Below, in pieces: positions 5,452 to 11,881 of a stretch of DNA of 15,195 bases. How positions within the stretch are numbered: the first letter of the stretch is position 1; each line of letters opens with the position of its first letter. Source of the stretch: an uncultured Ruminococcus sp. (GTDB taxonomy: Bacteria; Bacillota; Clostridia; Oscillospirales; Ruminococcaceae); contig UQQA01000053.1 of NCBI GenBank assembly GCA_900543105.1, positions 1-15,195 on the forward strand, in the 5' to 3' direction. Below the pieces are notes generated by a model, which did no database searches, had not been told where the DNA came from, and saw nothing but the letters and a program-made list of their open reading frames with translations. A program made the position numbers and the translations under genes.

Positions 5452-7737
5452 TTATCCTATGACCTCCTTCCCGATGTAATCGTACAGACTGTATGTGGTG
5501 CTGCCCTTGGTAACAGTCCTGTCTGTGTAGTTTACTGTGATCTTAGTACCGTTTGAATAGGTAGTTTCGGTGTTTCCGTTTGCAAGCACCTTATAGCCCG
5601 TGATCTGCTCCGAAGAAACATCGGAGAGTATCTCCTTAACGAACTTATAAACACTTGCAGCATCTTCTTTCCAGTAATCAGCGTCTGCGTAGTAGTAAGC
5701 ATCGTAGCGAGTATCCTTGAGCTCGTTAGCTTCTTCAGCCATAAGGTCGAAGTTGAGCGAGCTGCCGACCGCAACTGCGGAGAGGATAACATCGCCGATC
5801 TCTGCCTGACCGTTTACAGCAGGTGTTGAGTAAGACTTGATGCCGTGCATAACGATCTGATAGAGCGGTATCTCAGCATCGAAAACATCAAACTTGCTGG
5901 AATTGAGCGGAACATCGGTGATCCTGTCAACATAGGGAAGAACATAAGCATTTGCACCGTCTGCGAGGACTGAACCGACCTGATCGTTGAGCTTCTGATA
6001 GCCCTCCTGAACCATGGTCTTCATCATTTCTCTTGACGTAGCCTTTCTGCCGTAGTCGCCGTAAATAACTGTCGAAGCAGTTCCGACTGCGATATTGTTA
6101 AGGCCGTATTTGCTGTAGCTCTTTGCAAGGTTGTCGAACATCTTTGTGTAAGCTTCGGGAGCAAGGAGCGACATTGCCTTGTAGAATTTGTTTTCGATTC
6201 CGTAAGCAGGGTCATAAGTGAACTGCTTGGAATAAGCATTTGAAACTCTGATAGCCGTATCGGTTATCGTCCAGTATCCGTTGCCCGTCTTGAACGTAAG
6301 GTTCTGAACGTTCGGATAAATGCTGATGTTGTTGCTTTCCGCGAAGCTGAGAAGGCTGTTGAAATCGGACTTGCCGCCGAGCTTTGAAGCAGGCTTTGCT
6401 TTATCCGAGACCTTTTCCTTGATGTCGGCTGTCGTCCACTCGTTGTATGTGGCAACGATATTGTCCGCACCGTCGGCGGAAAGCTCCGAAAGGATATCCT
6501 TTGCTTCATCGAACGTTGTAGCTGTGTGCTGCATTGTTACGGGGAAGCCGAGGACGGATTCCTTTTTAAGAACTGCACCGTAAAGATCAACATAGAGCGG
6601 AACGTCCTTAACGGAATCGGAAACCGTTACGCCGCAGTCGCCCGTGAGGTAATCTCTGTACTTCTCTGCGATGTCAACGTAATCGACCTCGCTCTTGTCG
6701 GACTTTGAAACGGGATAGTAACGGACTTCGAGTTCGGGAACGAGAATGCCTCTCTTCTCGAATACCTTGAGCGGGCTGTCGTTGCTTGCGCCCATCTGAT
6801 ATTCGTCACTTGTTCTTATCTCAAAATCAAAGTAGCAGCTGTTGAAGTCGGTCTTGTTCTGACCGGAAACATAAGCATTGATAGTAGCGGCTGTATCGCC
6901 CTTACCGGCAACGACCATCATACCGCTGTTGCCCTTGACGATACCGTACATCGGGAGGTAGACCTGCTGTGTAACTGCGGGAGCGGTCTGCTGAACGGCT
7001 GTGATATCTCTGCCGTAGACCTTGCCCGAATAGGTTTTAAGACCTGTTTTGCCGTTGTTGAAATTGATAAGTGCGCCGCTGCCGTCGGGGATAACAAAGT
7101 ATCCGTTTTCATCGGTAGCTGCAGCGCCGAAGGTCGTCATAAACGAGAGCTTCGTTGTGAGCTTGTCGCCGTCCTCTTCGGTGATCTCGGAGGTATCAAC
7201 GCTAAGCTTCAGATGATCGTCTTCAAGAGTATAGGTAACGGGAACTGTGATCTTTGCGGAATTGAACTTGTATGTGATCTTTATTCCGTCTTTGGATGTT
7301 GTGACCTTAGCCTTGCCCTTTACCTTGCTGTTTGCAGTTGTAGTTTTACGCTTGGAAGGTTCGCCGTATGTAAGCACCATACCTGCTTTAAGCTCCTGTA
7401 TCTGAGCCTTTTTGCCCGATGAACCGTCGGCGTTGATGGGGTTTGACCACCAGATCTCACCTGTGTTCTTGTCAACGAGTGCAAGGGTTACCTCTTTTTT
7501 GTTGACATAGAGCGCAAGCTTGTCGTTTTCCGTAACAAGCTCGGCAGCCGCGAGAGCTTCTTCCTCTGTACGGGGGACATAGTCCTCGTCAGCGGGAGCT
7601 TCTTCCTCAGTGTCAGCCTCCTCTGTTCCGGCGGCATCTGTTCCCTCATCGTCCGAGAAAGCAGGTATCGTGAACATCGAAGTCATCATTGCGGCGCAGC
7701 AGACGCAGGCAAGTATCTTCTTTATATTGATTCGCAT
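5452..7737 (-). CDS. Secreted DUF5696-type protein, glycoside-hydrolase-like fold predicted
   Basis: The 761-residue protein has a signal peptide (KK then a hydrophobic stretch, likely cut at AFS-DD near 28) followed by an acidic low-complexity linker (29-60). Residues about 72-345 look all-beta, including GYFVIPDGSGALINF (212-226). Residues about 378-690 look like an alpha/beta barrel (VPLYVDLYG, NISIYPNVQNL, IAVGTASTVIYGDYG, FDVFDAEIPLYQ). The C-terminal part (about 712-761) has TTYSNGTKITVNYTD, a motif seen in the last beta domain of several glycoside hydrolase clans. I recognise the overall protein as DUF5696-like; function is unknown. Sandwich-barrel-beta order suggests a glycosidase or glycan-binding relative. 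D561 and D620/E622 are conceivable catalytic acids, purely by inference. It sits mid-operon, 28 bases after the Yip1-like gene; the RBS is weak. Confidence 0.75.
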   Translation of the reverse strand: MRINIKKILACVCCAAMMTSMFTIPAFSDDEGTDAAGTEEADTEEEAPADEDYVPRTEEEALAAAELVTENDKLALYVNKKEVTLALVDKNTGEIWWSNPINADGSSGKKAQIQELKAGMVLTYGEPSKRKTTTANSKVKGKAKVTTSKDGIKITYKFNSAKITVPVTYTLEDDHLKLSVDTSEITEEDGDKLTTKLSFMTTFGAAATDENGYFVIPDGSGALINFNNGKTGLKTYSGKVYGRDITAVQQTAPAVTQQVYLPMYGIVKGNSGMMVVAGKGDTAATINAYVSGQNKTDFNSCYFDFEIRTSDEYQMGASNDSPLKVFEKRGILVPELEVRYYPVSKSDKSEVDYVDIAEKYRDYLTGDCGVTVSDSVKDVPLYVDLYGAVLKKESVLGFPVTMQHTATTFDEAKDILSELSADGADNIVATYNEWTTADIKEKVSDKAKPASKLGGKSDFNSLLSFAESNNISIYPNVQNLTFKTGNGYWTITDTAIRVSNAYSKQFTYDPAYGIENKFYKAMSLLAPEAYTKMFDNLAKSYSKYGLNNIAVGTASTVIYGDYGRKATSREMMKTMVQEGYQKLNDQVGSVLADGANAYVLPYVDRITDVPLNSSKFDVFDAEIPLYQIVMHGIKSYSTPAVNGQAEIGDVILSAVAVGSSLNFDLMAEEANELKDTRYDAYYYADADYWKEDAASVYKFVKEILSDVSSEQITGYKVLANGNTETTYSNGTKITVNYTDRTVTKGSTTYSLYDYIGKEVIG

Positions 7738-7765
7738 TTATTTCACCACTTTTCGATTTAAAATA

Positions 7766-8395
7766 CTATACACGGAAACGATACGAAAGCTCCGTATAGA
7801 TAGACAGAACGAAGATTATTACCTGCTGGAACAGTGTAAGAACGAGAACGAGCAGGAACAGGATCGCTATCATCGCAACGATCGTCAGCAATATCAGTGC
7901 GATCGTTTTTCCGAACGAGAACTGGTGGACGGCTTTCATCGCTGAGATGACAAGCACAAACGTCCAGCAGAATCCCACAATTTCAAAGAGCTGGATAAAG
8001 ATATATTCGTCCTTGATAAGAACGTGGGAAAGAAGTGTTCCGATGAGGTAACCCGATATATACGGCACCAATGCATAGGCGCTGTATATAAAGATCTTTT
8101 TCATCGAACCCTCTCCGGAGAAGAGGGTACACATCGCCCAGTTGGCAACGACCCAAACCAGGAAAATTATAAAGCTTCGGAAAATATACGGGACTATATT
8201 GAATATTTTATCGTAACTGGAATAATACTGGAAACCGTAAAGTCTGCTGTATGCGACCTGCTGGAAAAAGAGGAGGAATACGATGACCCAGGCGATCTTC
8301 ATAGAGCCTTTTTTCTTCCAGCGAAGGTCCTCAAAGCCTTCAAACGGATGCATTATAACGTGTCTGACGAACTGACCTTCTGTTAAATCGAGCAT
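7766..8395 (-). CDS. Yip1-like integral membrane protein
   Basis: The protein of 209 residues has about five hydrophobic segments and the family-like opening HPFEGFEDLRWKKKGS before the first helix. Bacterial Yip1-domain proteins have no settled biochemical role; their eukaryotic relatives act in membrane trafficking. I chose the ATG at 8395 because GGCGG (8404-8408) lies eight bases upstream; a GTG at 8404 would extend it by three residues and overlap the NHL gene by eight bases. The ATG falls one base after the NHL gene's TAA, so the two are probably translationally coupled and may form a membrane complex. No catalytic motif is seen. Confidence 0.8.
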   Translation of the reverse strand: MLDLTEGQFVRHVIMHPFEGFEDLRWKKKGSMKIAWVIVFLLFFQQVAYSRLYGFQYYSSYDKIFNIVPYIFRSFIIFLVWVVANWAMCTLFSGEGSMKKIFIYSAYALVPYISGYLIGTLLSHVLIKDEYIFIQLFEIVGFCWTFVLVISAMKAVHQFSFGKTIALILLTIVAMIAILFLLVLVLTLFQQVIIFVLSIYTELSYRFRV

Positions 8396-8396
8396 T

Positions 8397-9884
8397 TTAT
8401 GCACCGCCCTTTCCGCTTGAATTCTGCTTTTTCTTCTTTAAGATCTTCTTCGTTACCGACCATGCAACGATGACAACGATGACGATAATGACTATCAGCG
8501 TGAAGTTCTGCTTGAGCCACTGGTCACGGTAGCCTTCAAACGCCTTGTTGTAGCGGTTTCTGCTGATCGAGATCTTGAAGTATTTCATTGCTTCTTTGTA
8601 TTCGCCTTTGTTGAAAAGAGCGTTTCCGATACCGATATAAGCACGGCGGTAGTTTCCGTCATACTTGAGGACAGCCTTCCAGGGTTCATAAGATTCATCA
8701 TATTTACCATCGTTGTAAAGGTTGGAGGCCTCAGTAACGATCTCACCGAATGCTGTTCTTGTAAATACTGTAACGGAATTCTTACGGGAATCGAGAACAT
8801 AGATATGATTATCGTGGCTCTCGATAGCGGAAGCCGAGCGGAATGTGCCGAGCTGTTCGCCGGAGCCGCCCATTATGAAGAGAAGCCATGCTTCCTTATC
8901 ATACTGGAAGATACGTCCGTGCTGGAAATCGAGGATATTGAGCTCGCCGTTGGGTCCGATATCGATATCGGTAAGGCTTGAGTTCTTTGCGTAGATCGAG
9001 TAGTAAGTCGGGCTCTTGTCGCCGAACTGGAACTCGTTGTCGACACCGAGGGAGTCGAGAATGTTGTTGCCCTCAGGATTGAGCTTCTTAACAAGGTCTG
9101 TTGTTGTTTCTGTGGACTCTGTTACCGTGTAGATGAAGCCCTTTTCATCGATATCGAAGTTTGTGAAGCCGATAGGAGTGGACTTAGCTGTTCTTGCTCT
9201 CTGTTCCTCGGTCGAAATGAGGTTCCAGAATGCGTTTGCAAGAACCTCGGCAGTCTGTTCAACTCGGTTCGCACCGTAGAATCCGAGGAATTTGCCCTCT
9301 CTGTCGAACATTACCGCACCCTTTGTTACGGATTTAACGACAACATAGACATTTTCAGCCTTATCGACGATGACTTTGCTCGGGTTGTATGTAAGGTCTT
9401 TTCCGTAAAGCTCGGAATCAGGCTTGCCGAACACCTTATCGATATTTCCGTTGATATCGCACTTGATAACACGCTCATTTTCGTTATCTGCGATATAAAC
9501 ATACTCTGTATACGGGTCAACATAAACGCCGGTCGGCTTTTTGAGCGTTGTGGCTTCACCGTTGTAGGTGAAGTTCTCCATAACTCTTACGAGCTTGAAG
9601 TTGAGGTCGGTAACAACTATTCTGTTGTTTCCCCTGTCAGCTATATACATAAGATCATCGTGTGAAACGAAGAGGTCGGCAGGCTCGCTCAGAGCGCCGC
9701 AGCCGATTTCATCGCCGCTTACGAAGTAATCCGCAGTATATCCTACCTGAGAGGATATCGGATCGCCCCATCTGTCATAGCTGTAAGGGTTATATGCTTC
9801 GGAAGCGGAAACGTTGACCGCGAGAGCGGAAACCGTCATCACTGCCGCCGAAAGACATGAGATAAGCTTTTTCAAGCTTGACAT
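8397..9884 (-). CDS. Secreted NHL beta-propeller and TPR protein with C-terminal membrane anchor
   Basis: The 495-residue protein begins with a signal peptide (probable cut VSA-SE near 27). Residues about 60-380 contain repeated NHL-type units such as LSEPADLFVSHDDLMYIADR, LKKPTGVYVDP...YVYIADNENERVI and DIDIGPNGELNILD, forming a beta-propeller. Residues about 383-450 hold two TPR-like repeats (NDGKYDESYEPW, NKGEYKEAMKYF). One membrane helix at 461-477 (LIVIIVIVVIVAW) is followed by a Lys-rich cytoplasmic tail. The propeller and TPRs therefore face outside, tethered to the membrane, a form suited to holding other proteins or glycans. It follows the MalG-type permease by 24 bases (RBS AAAGGGTGA) and abuts the Yip1-like gene. 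No enzymatic residues are recognised. Confidence 0.85.
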   Translation of the reverse strand: MSSLKKLISCLSAAVMTVSALAVNVSASEAYNPYSYDRWGDPISSQVGYTADYFVSGDEIGCGALSEPADLFVSHDDLMYIADRGNNRIVVTDLNFKLVRVMENFTYNGEATTLKKPTGVYVDPYTEYVYIADNENERVIKCDINGNIDKVFGKPDSELYGKDLTYNPSKVIVDKAENVYVVVKSVTKGAVMFDREGKFLGFYGANRVEQTAEVLANAFWNLISTEEQRARTAKSTPIGFTNFDIDEKGFIYTVTESTETTTDLVKKLNPEGNNILDSLGVDNEFQFGDKSPTYYSIYAKNSSLTDIDIGPNGELNILDFQHGRIFQYDKEAWLLFIMGGSGEQLGTFRSASAIESHDNHIYVLDSRKNSVTVFTRTAFGEIVTEASNLYNDGKYDESYEPWKAVLKYDGNYRRAYIGIGNALFNKGEYKEAMKYFKISISRNRYNKAFEGYRDQWLKQNFTLIVIIVIVVIVAWSVTKKILKKKKQNSSGKGGA

Positions 9885-9908
9885 ATTATCACCCTTTCCA
9901 TATTTCTT

Positions 9909-10880
9909 TTAATCCTTCATACCTGCGTGAGCCATTGTTTCCATAACGTTGCTCTGCGCTGCGATAAATACTGCAAGCGGCGGTATCATAAGAACAACTG
10001 CGGACGCTGCGATAGCACCCTGTCTTGCAATACCTGCTGCTGCGATCTGCTGAACTACGGTCGGGATAGTTTTGAGTGCCTCATCATAAACGAGGTTGCC
10101 GCCCGTTGAGTTCCAAGCAGCCTGGAACTGGAAGATGATAATTGTCATGATAGCAGGCTTCATATTCGGCATAACTACCTGCCAGCAAATTCTGAAAAGG
10201 CCTGCGCCGTCGACCTTTGCCGCTTCGATCATAGCATCGGGGATAGTACCAACGCTGTTGATCATAAGGTAAAGACCCATTGAAGAAGCAACGATCGGGA
10301 GGATAAGTGCGGAGTATGTATTGATCATACCGAGCTTAGCCATTACGATGTACTGCATGATGTACGTTACCTGGCTGTTGAAGAGGAGCGCGATAACGAC
10401 CGTCTTGTTGATGAGCTTAACGCCGGGGAATCTGCACTTTGCAAGAATGAATGAAGCCATACAAGCAAAGATAACGTGAAGAACAGTTGCCGCGATAGTT
10501 ACATACAAGCTGTTGAGAACGTTTCTGGAGAACGGTACCCAGGAGTTGTTTGCGACCTGGAACAGATCTCTGAAGTTATCGCCCGTCGGGTTGATCGCAT
10601 AAAGCTTAGGCGGCATGATGAAGATTTCCTGCACAGGCTTTATGGAAGTGATGATCGCAATATAGATAGGTGCGATCATAAACAAGCCGAGTAAAGCAAG
10701 CAGTATAAAGATACCGATGTCGTTCGTCCAGGACTTGCCGACACGCTTATTTGTACCCTTGGATTTTTCCATTTTTCTATGCTCTTTTTCGCGGCGCTTT
10801 CTGAGCGCTTCAAGAGCAGCAGCATTCTCAGCCTCGATCTGAGCCTGTATCTGAGAAGGCTTTAATTCTTTTTTTGCCAT
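9909..10880 (-). CDS. Carbohydrate ABC transporter permease, MalG-type (first pair)
   Basis: The 323-residue membrane subunit has six predicted helices starting near residue 55 and a canonical EAA loop EAAKVDGAGLFRICWQVVMP (219-238). Its first 50 residues form a highly charged, probably coiled-coil cytoplasmic extension (EAENAAALEALRKRREKEHRK), echoing the long charged N-terminus on the other MalG-type subunit in this operon. The ATG at 10880 has AAGGGGTGA just upstream. It starts 15 bases after its MalF-type partner. It should form a heterodimer with that partner and use an ATPase encoded elsewhere. Confidence 0.93.
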   Translation of the reverse strand: MAKKELKPSQIQAQIEAENAAALEALRKRREKEHRKMEKSKGTNKRVGKSWTNDIGIFILLALLGLFMIAPIYIAIITSIKPVQEIFIMPPKLYAINPTGDNFRDLFQVANNSWVPFSRNVLNSLYVTIAATVLHVIFACMASFILAKCRFPGVKLINKTVVIALLFNSQVTYIMQYIVMAKLGMINTYSALILPIVASSMGLYLMINSVGTIPDAMIEAAKVDGAGLFRICWQVVMPNMKPAIMTIIIFQFQAAWNSTGGNLVYDEALKTIPTVVQQIAAAGIARQGAIAASAVVLMIPPLAVFIAAQSNVMETMAHAGMKD

Positions 10881-10895
10881 TATGATCTCACCCCT

Positions 10896-11864
10896 TTAGT
10901 TATTCATATATTTGCCGAGGACCTTGGTTATGAGCTTGTTACACAGGAGCATTACAAGGAACAGCACGAAGCATATTGCCGAGGAATAACCCATTTCGTA
11001 ACGAACCCAGCCGTAGTCGAATGCGTGAGTCATAATAGTATGAACCTTATAGTCCGTGGACGGGAAGCCTGCGAGCATACGTCCTACGATATCGACCGTG
11101 AAGCAGGATACGATCTGCATAACAGCGGCGAACATAAGCTGAGGACCCATTGACGGGATAGTGATGTAGATAAGCTCCTGTGTACGGTTTTTGATGCCTT
11201 CGATAGCACCGGCTTCGTACATGGACTTATCGATACCCTGGAAACCTGCACGAAGGGCAAGGAAGCCTGCGCCCATTGAGATCCAGAGCTGAACCACGAT
11301 AACGCAGGGGAGAACGTAGTTTGCGTCTGTGAGCCACTGGATAGCGCCCGTTGTGAAGCCGAGGGAGTTAAGGAATGCATTGAGGTAGCCGTAGGAGTCA
11401 CCCGAGAAGATGAGCTGCCATACGAAGTAGATATTTCCTGCCATTGACGGAGCATAGAAAATAAGTGTGAAAACCGTCTTGAGCACGGGGTGAAGCTCGT
11501 TTATGAGCCATGCAAGCATAAAGCTGAGTGCATAGCTCAACGGGCCTGTGAAAACTGCGAAGATAAGTGTTGTTCTGATGGACTTGATAAATACATCGTC
11601 CTCAACGAAAAGGGTGTAGAAGTTATCAAATCCAACGAATTTCGGCGGAAAATGCGCCATATCAAAGTCGGTGAAGCCCATAGGCAGCGACATGATAACC
11701 GGTATAACGGTGAACATGATAAAGAAGATCATAAACGGTGCGATCATACCGTAGCATCCGATATTTCTCCTCATTTCATGGAGTGTATATTGGAAATTCT
11801 CCTTAAAAGTGTGTTTCTGTTCACTTCTGAGCAGAATTTCTTTTTTCTGGGTCTGTTCAGCCAA
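10896..11864 (-). CDS. Sugar ABC transporter permease, MalF-type (first pair)
   Basis: The 322-residue protein has six predicted helices (first about 37-60) and an EAA loop YEAGAIEGIKNRTQELIYIT (216-235) with P237. The start is TTG at 11864: GGAGGG (11871-11876) lies six bases upstream and the next Met (M31) is deep in the N-terminal cytoplasmic region. It begins 17 bases after the binding-protein stop, so this pair is the natural partner of that protein. Residues 1-30 are hydrophilic and cytoplasmic. The substrate is unknown. Confidence 0.93.
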   Translation of the reverse strand: MAEQTQKKEILLRSEQKHTFKENFQYTLHEMRRNIGCYGMIAPFMIFFIMFTVIPVIMSLPMGFTDFDMAHFPPKFVGFDNFYTLFVEDDVFIKSIRTTLIFAVFTGPLSYALSFMLAWLINELHPVLKTVFTLIFYAPSMAGNIYFVWQLIFSGDSYGYLNAFLNSLGFTTGAIQWLTDANYVLPCVIVVQLWISMGAGFLALRAGFQGIDKSMYEAGAIEGIKNRTQELIYITIPSMGPQLMFAAVMQIVSCFTVDIVGRMLAGFPSTDYKVHTIMTHAFDYGWVRYEMGYSSAICFVLFLVMLLCNKLITKVLGKYMNN

Positions 11865-11870
11865 AGGTAA

Positions 11871-11876
11871 CCCTCC
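11871..11876 (-). promoter_or_regulatory. RBS that fixes a TTG start
   Basis: GGAGGG lies between the binding-protein stop (11882) and the TTG at 11864, at good spacing. It supports TTG as the true start of the first MalF-type permease. Confidence 0.85.
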
Positions 11877-11881
11877 AATCT

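Noticed and set aside
7690..7737. Lipobox-like ILAC near residue 11 of the DUF5696 protein
   Set aside because: The hydrophobic stretch before the cysteine is only three residues after KK, too short for a lipoprotein signal; a later AFS cleavage site fits better.
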